Notes: generated by a model from the letters alone, not told the origin. Shown: positions 8,842 through 17,610, counted from the stretch's first letter. The stretch is 64,000 bases of DNA from Ferdinandcohnia sp036965165 (GCF_036965165.1 NZ_JBALOX010000013.1:9111-73110); one strand, 5' to 3'. Made by a program: numbers and translations.

Positions 8842-10035
8842 ATGAAAAAAACAGACCCTGAGTGGATCTGGATTGACTGGTTTATTTTTTTTCTAAGGCT
8901 TTGCTGGTATCTATCCGGCTTGCTCTATTTCTATATGAATGCTGATGCTCTGGGTGATTTACCATATCTATTATTTATTGGTATTTTAACAGCTTGTTAT
9001 CTTGTACCACATCTGTTTTGGAGGCCAGGTTATAAAAATCCTATCCTTTACCCAATCTCCGAGCTCGTCCTTGCAGGTGGAGCATCAATCTATGTAAATA
9101 TCATTTTACAGGTGAATCTTGGTCTCTCCATGATTTTTATGTCCTTTATAATGATTGGCTACCTAGCTACAAAGAAGACTGTTAGATGGACATTTCCAAT
9201 ATTTCTAATCATCTTCCCATTGCCCCGTCTATGGTCACTGGACTTTGTTTCTTATTTGCTACAATACTTTGATATTTTTATCTTCTTAGGCTTCGGCACT
9301 TGCTTCAATTATGTTATCCAATCACAACGTAGAACAGATCGAATCATTGAAGAAAATAATAAGCAATATCGGTTGATTCAAGAACAGAATAGGGTGTTAC
9401 AGCAATATGCTGAACAAATTGAAAAAGTCACTCTGCTCAAGGAACGGAATCGACTTGCAAAAGAGCTTCATGATACTATCGGTCATCATTTTACCTCTGT
9501 TACAGTTGGTCTTGATGCTGTTTATTACTTACTTGAAACGGATGTTGAGAAAGCAAAACAAAGGATTGAATTATTAGCTAACGTTTCACGTAAGGGCCTG
9601 CAGGATATTAGAAAGCATATCCATGAAATTGCCCCCTCTGAAAATGAAGAGATATTATCGATTTTATTGGAACAAATCGCTACCGATTTCAAGGTGAATA
9701 CTGATACGGATGTTCAGTTCCATAAGCATGGAACCGAATATCCGGTTTCAAATTCAATTAAACTTGTTTTTATTCGCTGTTTACAGGAATCACTTACAAA
9801 TGCAAAAAGGCATGGTGCTGCAACAAAAATTGTCATTCATTTTCTTATTTCACATACCGACATTACTTTATCTGTTGAAAACAACGGGACCCCAATAGAG
9901 TCAATAAATCCCGGATTTGGTTTAACGGCAATGAAGGAACGGATAGGAGAATTACATGGAAATTTTACGATTACAAATGGAAAACACCGGGGAGTTAAGT
10001 TAACAATTTCAGTACCTATAAAGGAGGTAGTCTAA
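8842..10035 (+). CDS. NarL-family sensor histidine kinase (HisKA_3, YxjM/LiaS-like)
   Basis: Membrane sensor kinase of 397 aa. Several hydrophobic segments fill residues 10-160, followed by a coiled-coil linker, the HisKA_3 dimerisation motif KELHDTIGHHF with phosphoacceptor His about residue 210, and a HATPase_c domain with the N box (ESLTNAKRHG) and G box (GFGLTAMKERIG). I chose the ATG at 8842 because GAGGTG lies 5-7 bases upstream; a GTG at 8836 overlaps that site. The response regulator follows with stop and start codons adjacent. The divergent DUF1700-DUF4097 operon is the likely target, by analogy with Lia-type systems (inference). Confidence 0.9.
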   Translation: MKKTDPEWIWIDWFIFFLRLCWYLSGLLYFYMNADALGDLPYLLFIGILTACYLVPHLFWRPGYKNPILYPISELVLAGGASIYVNIILQVNLGLSMIFMSFIMIGYLATKKTVRWTFPIFLIIFPLPRLWSLDFVSYLLQYFDIFIFLGFGTCFNYVIQSQRRTDRIIEENNKQYRLIQEQNRVLQQYAEQIEKVTLLKERNRLAKELHDTIGHHFTSVTVGLDAVYYLLETDVEKAKQRIELLANVSRKGLQDIRKHIHEIAPSENEEILSILLEQIATDFKVNTDTDVQFHKHGTEYPVSNSIKLVFIRCLQESLTNAKRHGAATKIVIHFLISHTDITLSVENNGTPIESINPGFGLTAMKERIGELHGNFTITNGKHRGVKLTISVPIKEVV

Positions 10036-10686
10036 ATGAGTATTATTAAACTCTTACTTGTGGATGACCAGGAGCTCATTCGGGAAAGCCTATCCATTGT
10101 GTTGAGTATGGATCACGAAATTGAAATTGTTGGATTGGCGCAAAATGGTATTGAAGCTATCAGCCTTTGTGAACAGCATAAGCCAACAATTATTCTTATG
10201 GATATTAATATGCCTGAAATGAACGGTATTGCTGCAACCAAAATAATCAAGCAGCGTTGGCCAGATATCAAAATTATCATCTTAACTACCTTCCAAGAGG
10301 TGAACCATGTTATTGATGCGTTAAAGATAGGTGCAGAAGGTTATTTGCTAAAAGCGATACATCCAAAAGATTTACTTTCCGGCATAAAACTAATCCATAA
10401 GGGCGGCACACTGCTTCCACAAGATTTAGCAAAACTTCTCGTCCAACAAATTAACAGTAACGAAAACTCTAGGACTCAAGAGAACACGACAAGATACAAT
10501 TTAACAGAGCGTGAAGAAGAGGTGCTTGAATGCCTTGCTTTAGGGCTTAGTAATAAACATATTGCGCAAAAGTTGTTTTTATCAGAAGGTACCGTCAAAA
10601 ATTACATTTCTAATATTTATCATAAATTAGACGTGAAGGACCGGTTCCAAGCAGCATTAAAAGCTCAGCAGGAAGGGCTAATCTAA
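10036..10686 (+). CDS. NarL/LuxR-family response regulator
   Basis: Response regulator of 216 aa: an N-terminal receiver domain with phosphoacceptor Asp at about residue 56 (IILMDINMPEMNG) and a C-terminal LuxR-type helix-turn-helix (LTEREEEVLECLALGLSNKH, then EGTVKNYISNIYHKL). It is the cognate partner of the preceding kinase: the kinase TAA is directly followed by this ATG, and the AGGAGGTAG ribosome site is inside the kinase gene. It ends at a shared terminator hairpin. Confidence 0.93.
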   Translation: MSIIKLLLVDDQELIRESLSIVLSMDHEIEIVGLAQNGIEAISLCEQHKPTIILMDINMPEMNGIAATKIIKQRWPDIKIIILTTFQEVNHVIDALKIGAEGYLLKAIHPKDLLSGIKLIHKGGTLLPQDLAKLLVQQINSNENSRTQENTTRYNLTEREEEVLECLALGLSNKHIAQKLFLSEGTVKNYISNIYHKLDVKDRFQAALKAQQEGLI

Positions 10687-10702
10687 ATGGTTCCTGAACG
10701 AA

Positions 10703-10732
10703 AACAAACCATCCTACTTGGGATGGTTTGTT
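10703..10732. terminator. Bidirectional terminator hairpin between response regulator and helicase
   Basis: A perfect 12-bp stem (AACAAACCATCC, 10703-10714, with 10721-10732) with a 6-base loop lies between two convergent genes. The T-rich stretch is better on the minus strand (TTTTCG), so it mainly serves the helicase gene. Confidence 0.75.
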
Positions 10733-10740
10733 GAACTAGT

Positions 10741-11912
10741 TTATGATTTTCTGTTTTTATTAGTAGTAGGGGATTTTCGCGGTTTAGGTGATACTTTTTT
10801 ATCTTCGCGAGCGTCCACTATCTCCCCCTTGTAGAAATCCTTTTTACTGAATGTAATCCCCAGATCATGCCCCATTTTTTTAAGGAAGCTTTCCTCACGT
10901 GCGTTCACAATGGAGATGACTACACCCTTTTTCCCCATTCGGCCTGTTCGACCTGAGCGGTGAACATATTGTTCTGTAGTTTTCGGAAAATCAAAATGGA
11001 TCACATAGGTAACATCTTGAATATCAAGGCCCCTTGCCGCTACATCAGTTGTCAGCAATAATGGAATTTTTCCAGCANNNNNNNNNNNNNNNNNNNNNNN
11101 NNNNNNNNATCGATTGCTGCCGTTCTTGCTTGTTCGCTTCGCCAGCTAGAACCGCAACATCAATATGGTTATAGGTTAACTTGGATTCAATTTCTTCAAC
11201 CTTATCGAGACTTTTTATAAAAGCAATTGCCTTATCTGGCTCGGTAAACATAATTTTACGAAGCACGTCGATTTTATCACGCTGTTCACTTAGGAAATAG
11301 ATGTGGGTCGTGTTTTCCTGGTTGAGAGTTTGTTGGACCCGTATGATCTCCGCGTTGTTCATTAAAGACTTCGCAATCTTTTCAGTNNNNNNNNNNNNNN
11401 NNNNNNNNNNNNNNNNNNNNNNNNNNNNNNNNNNNNNNNNNNNNNNNNNNNNNNNNNNNNNNNNNNNNNNNNNNNNNNNNNTGCATTTTCATTTTTTTCA
11501 TTTTAATTAGTTCAATAATACGCCCCGTTGTTCCAATCACAATTTGCGGACGTTCTTTTAACTTTTCGACTTGTTTTTTTACATTTGCACCGCCAATGAA
11601 AGAGCCGCTTACGATGTTTGTGCCTTTCGTCCATTTTTTTACCTCGTCAAAAATCTGCATGACGAGTTCCCGGGATGGGGCAAGGATTACAACTTGGATT
11701 CCGTTCTTTGTTTCGTCGAGCTTTTGTATTGCAGGAAGTAAATAGGAAAGAGTTTTCCCTGTTCCCGTTGGGGATTCGCAAATGACGTCCTTCCCCTGGA
11801 GGATTGCGGGAATCGCTTTTTCTTGAATACCTGTCGGTGCTTCGAAGCCCGATTCCTGCCAGATTTCCTGTATTAAAGGTTTCATTTCATCTAATTGAGA
11901 CCATTTTGACAT
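10741..11912 (-). CDS. yfmL: DEAD-box RNA helicase, YfmL-like (split by two assembly gaps)
   Basis: ATP-dependent RNA helicase of the size and style of B. subtilis YfmL, a protein linked to ribosome assembly. Visible motifs in order: Q-motif region PTGIQEKAIP, Walker A SPTGTGKT, motif Ia APSRELV, SFIGGANVKKQ, motif Ib-like IGTTGRI, then a gap, then helicase C-terminal motifs TTDVAARGLD and HRSGRTGRMG, and a Lys/Arg-rich tail. The DEAD box itself falls in the gap at 11387-11481; a second gap is at 11078-11108. The reading frame changes across both gaps, so the N counts are not true lengths. This is an assembly artefact and there is no sign that the gene is broken. The gene starts at 11912, 33 bp from a dispersed repeat. 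Confidence 0.85.
11078..11108. other. Assembly gap (31 N) in the helicase gene
   Basis: Undetermined bases inside the C-terminal helicase domain; the flanking reading frames do not match across the gap. Confidence 0.98.
11387..11481. other. Assembly gap (95 N) in the helicase gene
   Basis: Undetermined bases that hide the DEAD-box (motif II) and SAT (motif III) region. By comparison with YfmL about 150 bases are expected, so the gap is probably larger than drawn. Confidence 0.98.
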
Positions 11913-11944
11913 TGTTTTGTACCTTCCTTGTTCTGTTCACTATC

Positions 11945-12134
11945 AAATGCGCCTTGAGCGTATTTGCGCCCGATTTTTTTCGAGCTTGCTCGAAAAATTT
12001 CCTCTGAAAAAATCGTGGCATCCGCCGGAGGCTTTAACTTTATTCAGCCTTAGGTTAAACTCATCACTAAATTGTATATATTTTTTGCAATCATACCCCG
12101 CTTGGAGGAGGAGCGACTTCTTTTGAATAAAGTT
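11945..12134. repeat. Dispersed repeat R1, copy 1
   Basis: Modular intergenic repeat also found at 51627 and 62887. Order: AAATGCGCC start with a hairpin (CAAATGCGC with GCGTATTTG), a T-run, a CGAGC/GCTCG hairpin flanked by A/T runs, the block GTGGCATCCGCCGGAGGC, then an inverted repeat AACTTTATTCA (from 12036) / TGAATAAAGTT (12124-12134) enclosing about 75 bp. It begins 33 bp upstream of the helicase start codon, so it lies in the promoter or leader of that leftward gene. It carries no gene. Confidence 0.85.
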
Positions 12135-12287
12135 AATTTGACTAGTTTTTATTCTAACTATCTTTTGGGGAAAGTGCAAAAAGTACTTTGTTCGGGAGAA
12201 TGTTTATTCTCTACTTGGACTAATCGTGAATATTTCGTTAGAAAGTTGATGACTTGCAAATGTGTCTGGTCTACAACACCACCAACT

Positions 12288-12584
12288 TCCTAATAAATGG
12301 ATTGTGGCGTACTCCCTGAACGGCTGGAGTGCCTTCAACCTCCTAATAACTGGAATGCGCCGCACTCCCAGAGTGACTGGAGTACCTTCAAATTCCTAAT
12401 AACTGGAAGACAGCGTACTCCCTGAACCGCTGGACTGTCTCCAACCTCCTAATAACTGGAATGTGCAGCACTCCCAGAGCGACTGGAGTACCACCAATCT
12501 CCTAATAACTGGAATTAGTCGCACTCCCAGAGTAACTGGAGTGCCGTCAACTTCCCAATAACTGGAAGATAACGCACATCCAGG
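12288..12584. repeat. 53-bp tandem repeat array, array 1
   Basis: The consensus TCCTAATAACTGGAA begins at 12288, 12341, 12394, 12447, 12500 and 12553, exactly 53 bp apart each time (first and last units degenerate). Between these cores a second conserved block ACTCCCAGAG...CTGGAGT recurs, with ACTCC/GGAGT able to pair. The whole unit is related, so this is a tandem repeat; a CRISPR would have unrelated spacers. No open reading frame of note. A second array with the same period is at 47615-47790. Confidence 0.92.
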
Positions 12585-12605
12585 TACCCTATGACCTATT
12601 CACAA

Positions 12606-12638
12606 TAAAAATGCCCCTCAGGCAGAATGAAGGACATT
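12606..12638 (-). terminator. Terminator after the bactofilin gene
   Basis: On the minus strand AATGTCCTTCA pairs with TGAGGGGCATT (some G-U pairs) and is followed by TTTTT. It lies 18 bp past the bactofilin stop codon. Confidence 0.7.
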
Positions 12639-12655
12639 AACAAAACATTGTTCTA

Positions 12656-13381
12656 TTAGATTTGAATAGCTTCTTTTACTTTTGACGATGGGTCTTGTGT
12701 GAATGTTCCTTTGTATTCAACAACGTCAATTTCACAGTTTGGGCCGATGTTGACGTTATTTCCTCGAACCATTTTGGCGTTTGTATATTCGATATCAATT
12801 TCATCTGCCTCGATCATTTCTGTTGTCAGGGAGATTGGATAGACAGATTTAAAAATATTATTTAGGAAACTAAAAATTCCTTTCTTGGCCTTAATGATTC
12901 GACCACCGATTTCTTTAGCGCGGCATTCACCGGCTATAGAGATATCTATTACGTCCGCGTTTAATAATCCTCCGATTGCAAAGCCACCTTCGCATTTGAA
13001 TTCTTCGATCTCACAATCTTCTCCTACAGTTACCTTACCTTTAATTTTTATTTCTTCTCCCTTTAAACTGCCGCCAATTTTTCCTTTACCAGAAATCTTC
13101 ATTTTATTCACTTTTGCATTGCCAAGAATGCCGCCAGTACCATCTATAGTAAACTGATCAAATTCGATGGAGCCTTCAATGTTTCCACTTCCGTTTATTT
13201 GTCCTTCATTTCCTTCTATATTTCCTGTAACGGTGCCAGTGCCGTTGATTTTAAAATCATTACACTCAATATCACCATGAACGGTGCCTTTTCCATTGAT
13301 TAATACTTTCTTAAAGCTGCCACCGCCGGATGAACCACTTCCGTTAATTAGTAAGTTCCCTTGATTCTCTAAGTTCACCAT
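12656..13381 (-). CDS. Bactofilin-family polymer-forming protein
   Basis: Cytoskeletal protein of 241 aa. The first 130 residues are short repeats of the type NGxGxVxG (for example INGTGTVTGNIEG, ISGKGKIGGSLKG), giving the right-handed beta-helix of bactofilins (DUF583), which self-assemble without nucleotide. The C-terminal 100 residues continue as weaker beta repeats, longer than minimal bactofilins. It follows yhbD by 14 bp. B. subtilis has yhbD followed by two bactofilin genes (yhbE, yhbF) implicated in motility; here only one is present. Function in this organism is inferred from that arrangement. Confidence 0.85.
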   Translation of the reverse strand: MVNLENQGNLLINGSGSSGGGSFKKVLINGKGTVHGDIECNDFKINGTGTVTGNIEGNEGQINGSGNIEGSIEFDQFTIDGTGGILGNAKVNKMKISGKGKIGGSLKGEEIKIKGKVTVGEDCEIEEFKCEGGFAIGGLLNADVIDISIAGECRAKEIGGRIIKAKKGIFSFLNNIFKSVYPISLTTEMIEADEIDIEYTNAKMVRGNNVNIGPNCEIDVVEYKGTFTQDPSSKVKEAIQI

Positions 13382-13395
13382 ACTTAAGCCTCCGT

Positions 13396-14022
13396 TTATA
13401 TAAGTTTTGTTCGCAGTTCCTCGATTTCATTCACAAAAGCGATCTTAACAATTAGCTTTGTTCCTTGTTCGATTACTAAATCTGTTGTACTTTGCACGAT
13501 AAAACATGTTGAAACTCCTAGCTTGCGGATGATCACTAGTTCACCGTAGCTTTGTTTTTCTTTTGCAAAATATTCATTTGAAACTTGGATTACCATTTTC
13601 GCTTCCTCAAGACTGATATCTCCTGATTGCAGAAGCTTTTCAACTAAATAGACCGTTAAGATTCCTTCAAAATGAAACTGATCTGGGCTTTCTTTAATTT
13701 GTTCTAGGTAGAGATTGATGGTTGTTTCAGAAGCAAGGCCTCGTTTCACGAGTTCCATTTTAGTCAGGTTCATTTCACCGACGCTCGGTGAGAACATTTC
13801 CGCCATTTCATCGAGAGATAGATTTTCCTTCATTTTTTGAATCCGGTCAATTCGTTCTAGAATCCTTTCTTTTGGAAAAAAGGTCTCCTGCCCAGTAAAG
13901 GTGGATTTACGAATAAACCATTCCTCAGGAATCAAGTCTTTTCGCTTCCATCTGTAAAGCTGCCCATAAGAAATGCCTGTTACTTCTAGTAAATCTTTTT
14001 TCGATAATAACTCTTCGCTCAT
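13396..14022 (-). CDS. yhbD: YhbD-like protein with MerR-type helix-turn-helix (DUF4004)
   Basis: Protein of 208 aa. The N-terminus (residues about 5-75) is a MerR-like helix-turn-helix (KKDLLEVTGISYGQLYRWKR), the rest a helical/beta domain of unknown function. I chose the ATG at 14022, which has AAAGGAG 10 bases upstream; an earlier in-frame ATG at 14058 lacks a ribosome site. The pairing with a bactofilin gene 14 bp downstream matches B. subtilis yhbD-yhbE-yhbF. Regulatory role is inferred from the helix-turn-helix only. Confidence 0.8.
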   Translation of the reverse strand: MSEELLSKKDLLEVTGISYGQLYRWKRKDLIPEEWFIRKSTFTGQETFFPKERILERIDRIQKMKENLSLDEMAEMFSPSVGEMNLTKMELVKRGLASETTINLYLEQIKESPDQFHFEGILTVYLVEKLLQSGDISLEEAKMVIQVSNEYFAKEKQSYGELVIIRKLGVSTCFIVQSTTDLVIEQGTKLIVKIAFVNEIEELRTKLI

Positions 14023-14138
14023 TTCTAACGGCTCCTTTCTATAAAAATAATGTAACATAACACTGTTACGTTATGCAACAAAAAATAGTAATCATTTATA
14101 AAAATAGGCATGACTCGGATTTCGTCATCCAAACCCAC

Positions 14139-14178
14139 AAAAAAAGCTGAATCGCAGGGTTGCGAAACAGCTTTTTTT
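14139..14178. terminator. Bidirectional terminator after kduD
   Basis: AAAAAAAGCTG (14139-14149) pairs perfectly with CAGCTTTTTTT (14168-14178), giving T-runs on both strands. It ends the leftward kdgA-kdgK-kduI-kduD operon. Confidence 0.88.
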
Positions 14179-14184
14179 GTATTT

Positions 14185-14967
14185 TTATCTTGCCAACCAT
14201 CCACCATCAACAGCAAGGGTATGGCCATTCGTATAATCAGATGCACGGCTTGCTAGGAAAACGACCGCACCCATCAGGTCGGCTGGAGTTGCCCAGCGTG
14301 CAGCAGGAATACGTGATAGGATTTCCGCATTGCGCTTTTCATCTGCACGGATTTGTGTTGTGTTATTTGTTTCTACATATCCAGGTGCGATGGCATTTGT
14401 TTGAATTCCATATTCAGCAAGTTCGTTGGCAAAGGACTTGGTAAGTCCGTGCACAGCATGCTTACTTGCTGTATATGGAGGAACAAATTTTCCGCCTTGG
14501 TATGAAAGCATCGATGCAACGTTGATAATTTTTCCGCTCTTTTGTTCAACCATTACTTTTGCGGCCTCTTGGCTTAAGAAGTAAAGTGAGTTTAAGTTAA
14601 GGTCGATGACCGCATCCCAATCCTCTTCCTTGTATTCCAGGATTGGAGAACGACGGATTGTACCTGCGTTATTAACTAAAATATCAACTGTTCCATATAC
14701 TTTTACACATGCCGCTACTACTTCTTTTGCATTTTCACGTTTTGATAAATCCGTTTGGAAAAATTCGACGCGACGCCCTTCTTTTTCGATTAATTCTCTT
14801 GTCTCGTCCCAGCTAGTGCCGTGTGTGGTAATAAAAAGGTCCGCTCCAGCTTTTGCTAATGCAACTGCAAAGCCTTGACCTAGCCCAGTAGCTCCGCCAG
14901 TTACAATAGCAACCTTTTCTTTTAAAGAGAAAAAGTCTAATGAGAAATCAGACAATTGTTTTGTCAT
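14185..14967 (-). CDS. kduD: 2-dehydro-3-deoxy-D-gluconate 5-dehydrogenase (KduD)
   Basis: Short-chain dehydrogenase of 260 aa that interconverts 2,5-diketo-3-deoxygluconate and 2-keto-3-deoxygluconate (KDG) with NAD(H), a step in breakdown of unsaturated uronates from pectin or similar polymers. Nucleotide motif TGGATGLG (residues 23-30), NNAG (99-102), and the Ser-Tyr-Lys set S152, Y165, K169. The C-terminal GGWL ending is typical of KduD. The ATG at 14967 has a GGGGGAT ribosome site; upstream in-frame codons overlap kduI and are unlikely. Last gene of the operon. Confidence 0.93.
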   Translation of the reverse strand: MTKQLSDFSLDFFSLKEKVAIVTGGATGLGQGFAVALAKAGADLFITTHGTSWDETRELIEKEGRRVEFFQTDLSKRENAKEVVAACVKVYGTVDILVNNAGTIRRSPILEYKEEDWDAVIDLNLNSLYFLSQEAAKVMVEQKSGKIINVASMLSYQGGKFVPPYTASKHAVHGLTKSFANELAEYGIQTNAIAPGYVETNNTTQIRADEKRNAEILSRIPAARWATPADLMGAVVFLASRASDYTNGHTLAVDGGWLAR

Positions 14968-14989
14968 TTCTATATCCCCCAGTTTCTGA

Positions 14990-15832
14990 TTATCGTAGAT
15001 CTTCCATTGGTACAACATCCATGTCAGTGTAAGTGATGTTTTCGCCACACATACCCCAAATGAATGTATAGTTGCTTGTTGCTGTACCAGTATGAATTGA
15101 CCAGCTTGGCGAAATCGCCGCTTGTTCATTTTTCATAACAAGATGTCTTGTTTCGTCCGGTTGACCCATGAAGTGGAATACACGGGTTTCTGGCTCCATA
15201 TCAAAGTATAGGTAAACTTCCATTCGGCGCTCATGTGTATGACATGGCATTGTGTTCCAAACGCTCCCTGGAGAAAGCATCGTTAGACCCATTTGTAGTT
15301 GGTTACTTTCACATACATTTGGATGTACGTATTGATAGATTTTGCGCTCGTTAAGTGTTCCAGGCTCGCCTGTTTCAAATGGTGTAATTTCATTGATATC
15401 AATTTTTACAGTTGGATACTTGTGGTGCGCGGGTGCCGAATTGATATAAAATTTCGCAGGATTGTTTGGATCCTTTGAGCGGAATAATACTTCCTTCGTT
15501 CCTTTACCAACATATAGTCCATCTTGTCGAACCATGTTATACTCTTCACCATCAAGGATGACCATACCTTCGCCACCGATGTTGATAATTCCTAATTCAC
15601 GGCGCTCTAAGAAATACTCTACACCTAATTCTTTATTAAGCGTAATTGTTAATTCTTTGTCAGTAGGTGTTACTCCACCAAAGATCATACGGTCATTATG
15701 TGTATATGTTAACTTTACCTGACCAGGCTCGAAAATTGTTTCAACTAAAAATTGGTTTCTTAACTCATCTGTATTAAATCGTTTAATTTCCTCCGGATGA
15801 TTTGCATAACGTGTTTCCATTTTTGTTTCCAT
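14990..15832 (-). CDS. kduI: 5-dehydro-4-deoxy-D-glucuronate isomerase (KduI)
   Basis: Zinc-dependent cupin-type isomerase of 280 aa that converts 5-keto-4-deoxyuronate into 2,5-diketo-3-deoxygluconate, the substrate of KduD. The expected metal ligands are present: H198, H200, E205 and H247, offset by two from the E. coli enzyme. Length matches the family. An AGGAGG site lies 9 bases before the ATG at 15832. It sits between kdgK and kduD. Confidence 0.95.
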   Translation of the reverse strand: METKMETRYANHPEEIKRFNTDELRNQFLVETIFEPGQVKLTYTHNDRMIFGGVTPTDKELTITLNKELGVEYFLERRELGIINIGGEGMVILDGEEYNMVRQDGLYVGKGTKEVLFRSKDPNNPAKFYINSAPAHHKYPTVKIDINEITPFETGEPGTLNERKIYQYVHPNVCESNQLQMGLTMLSPGSVWNTMPCHTHERRMEVYLYFDMEPETRVFHFMGQPDETRHLVMKNEQAAISPSWSIHTGTATSNYTFIWGMCGENITYTDMDVVPMEDLR

Positions 15833-15877
15833 TATTATATTCCTCCTAAAAGTAATATTATTTATATTTGAATATCT

Positions 15878-16891
15878 TTAACGGACGATTTTACCTGGTG
15901 CATTTTCGGCAAATGCTTTGATTTCCTCTTCCGAAAAGACATTGCTATCTCCATGAATAGTATGTTTTAATGCAGAAGCTGCAGTACCAAAGGTTACAAT
16001 TTGCTCGGGCTCGTGTCCTTCTAAAATTCCAAAAAGTATTCCAGAAGCAAACGCATCACCGCCCCCAACTCTTTCTACAATTTGGTTAATGTCATGCACC
16101 CTTGATTGATACAACTCTCCGTTGAAAAATAAATTGCCTTGCAATCGATTATGCGAAGCAGAAAACACTTCTCTAAAAGTAGAGTATAAGAATTTGATAT
16201 TCGGATACATTTCAGTAATCTTTTTATAGTAAAAAGCAAGTTTTCCAGAATGGTCCAACGAATCATCTGCTTCTTCAATTCCCAATAGGTTAAGCGCATC
16301 CAATTCTCCACATGAACAAAAATCTACGTATGGTAAAAATGGTTTGATCGCAGCGGAAGCTTCGTCAAGGCTCCATAATTTTGCTCGGTAATTAAAATCA
16401 AAACTTGTTTTGACACCTAATTCTTTGGCAATCTTTAAACCCTGTAACGTTAATCCCTGCAAGGATTTTGAGAGTGCGGGTGTAATCCCTGATACATGAA
16501 ACAGATCAGCGCCTTGTAAAATTTCAGTAAAATTAATTTCATTCATCGACAACTGTGCAAAGCTTGAGCCTTTTCTGTCATATGTGACCTGTGCACTTCT
16601 TTCACCTACACCCGTTTCCAGGTAGTATGTACCTAGGCGCTCCCCACCTTTTATAAGACAATCAGTATGAATCCCATATGAATGTAAATGTCGTTCATAT
16701 GCTTGACCGAGTGGATTATTCGGTACTTTCCCAACAAAATAGACATCGTAGCCAAAACGTGAAAGGGATGCTCCTACATTTGCCTCAGCACCACCGTAAT
16801 GCATTAAAAGCTGATCTGATTGAAAAAGGCGTTCTCCCAAATTAGTAGAAAAGCGAAGTAAAGGTTCACCAAATACAACAATCTTTTTCAT
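15878..16891 (-). CDS. kdgK: 2-keto-3-deoxygluconate kinase (PfkB family)
   Basis: Sugar kinase of 337 aa that phosphorylates KDG to KDPG. PfkB features: the N-terminal GEPLLRFS and YGGAEANVGASLSRFG region, and the C-terminal catalytic-base motif ERVGGGDAFASGI with Asp as base. It is 3 bp downstream of the kdgA stop, with the AGAGGGG ribosome site inside the kdgA end, so the two are coupled. Neighbouring kdgA and kdu genes fix the substrate assignment. Confidence 0.93.
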   Translation of the reverse strand: MKKIVVFGEPLLRFSTNLGERLFQSDQLLMHYGGAEANVGASLSRFGYDVYFVGKVPNNPLGQAYERHLHSYGIHTDCLIKGGERLGTYYLETGVGERSAQVTYDRKGSSFAQLSMNEINFTEILQGADLFHVSGITPALSKSLQGLTLQGLKIAKELGVKTSFDFNYRAKLWSLDEASAAIKPFLPYVDFCSCGELDALNLLGIEEADDSLDHSGKLAFYYKKITEMYPNIKFLYSTFREVFSASHNRLQGNLFFNGELYQSRVHDINQIVERVGGGDAFASGILFGILEGHEPEQIVTFGTAASALKHTIHGDSNVFSEEEIKAFAENAPGKIVR

Positions 16892-16894
16892 GGT

Positions 16895-17539
16895 TTACGC
16901 CCCTCTTGCTTCTTTAACTTTAGCGACATATTGGGCTGCGTATTCGGTTATTTTCGCATAATCTCCTGTTTTCGCAGGAGCAACTAAATTTCCGCCTACA
17001 CCAACAGCCACACAACCATTTTTAATCCATTGATCAATATTATCAAGGCTTACTCCACCCGTCGGCATGACATTCACTTGTGGGAGTGGTGCTTTAACCG
17101 CTTTCACAAAATCTGGTCCAAAGGCGTTCCCCGGAAAGAGCTTAATAATGTCTGCACCTGATTCAAGTGCATGTTTCATTTCCGTAATGGTCATGCATCC
17201 CGGCATGTACGGAATTTGATACAAGTTACATAGTTTAGCAGTTTCTACATCAAAGCTAGGGCTCACAACAAATTGTGCTCCTGCTAATATAGCGATTCTT
17301 GCAGTGGTTGCATCAAGAACGGTTCCAGCACCAATTACAACTTCACTGTTTTGGTAAATAGAAGCGAGCTCCTTGATAACCTCGTCAGCTCCATCAACTG
17401 TAAAGGTCACCTCGATTCCTTTGATTCCACCCTCTACACAGCTTTCTGAGATTTTAACTGCTTCTTCTTTTGAGTCTGCTCGGACAACGGCGACTACGCC
17501 GCAATCCGCGATTTTTGAGAGTATCTTTATTTTTTTCAT
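16895..17539 (-). CDS. kdgA: KDPG/KHG aldolase
   Basis: Class I aldolase of 214 aa that splits 2-keto-3-deoxy-6-phosphogluconate into pyruvate and glyceraldehyde-3-phosphate. The Schiff-base Lys is K133 in IIKLFPG and the catalytic Glu is E43 in KGIEVTF. I chose the ATG at 17539 with TTGGAGG 5 bases upstream; a TTG four codons earlier overlaps that site. First gene of the operon kdgA-kdgK-kduI-kduD, behind a near-consensus promoter and an operator-like palindrome. Confidence 0.95.
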   Translation of the reverse strand: MKKIKILSKIADCGVVAVVRADSKEEAVKISESCVEGGIKGIEVTFTVDGADEVIKELASIYQNSEVVIGAGTVLDATTARIAILAGAQFVVSPSFDVETAKLCNLYQIPYMPGCMTITEMKHALESGADIIKLFPGNAFGPDFVKAVKAPLPQVNVMPTGGVSLDNIDQWIKNGCVAVGVGGNLVAPAKTGDYAKITEYAAQYVAKVKEARGA

Positions 17540-17563
17540 AATTGCCTCCAAAATCTATTGACT

Positions 17564-17580
17564 ATTTCCTATTTGGAAAT
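17564..17580. promoter_or_regulatory. Operator-like palindrome upstream of kdgA
   Basis: ATTTCC-N5-GGAAAT is a perfect inverted repeat 25 bp before the kdgA start codon and about 25-40 bases downstream of the predicted transcription start. IclR-type repressors often bind such short palindromes, and kdgR is the divergent neighbour. Binding is inferred. Confidence 0.5.
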
Positions 17581-17610
17581 TAACTTTATTATATGGAAAC
17601 TTATAATGCC

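Noticed and set aside
11945..12134. R1 as a complete insertion sequence or MITE with known transposase
   Set aside because: No transposase gene, no clear target-site duplication, and the inverted repeat covers only one end part of the element, so it is reported as a repeat of unknown origin.
11804..12293. Small plus- and minus-strand frames between the helicase and the bactofilin
   Set aside because: They lie in repeat R1 or antisense to the helicase, lack ribosome sites and show no protein-like composition.
12288..12584. Regularly spaced repeats as a CRISPR array
   Set aside because: The sequence between the cores is itself conserved from unit to unit, the core is only about 15 bp, and no cas genes are near. 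It is a tandem repeat.
14968..15129. N-terminal extension of KduD by 54 residues
   Set aside because: It overlaps kduI coding sequence and has no family similarity; the ATG at 14967 has a good ribosome site.
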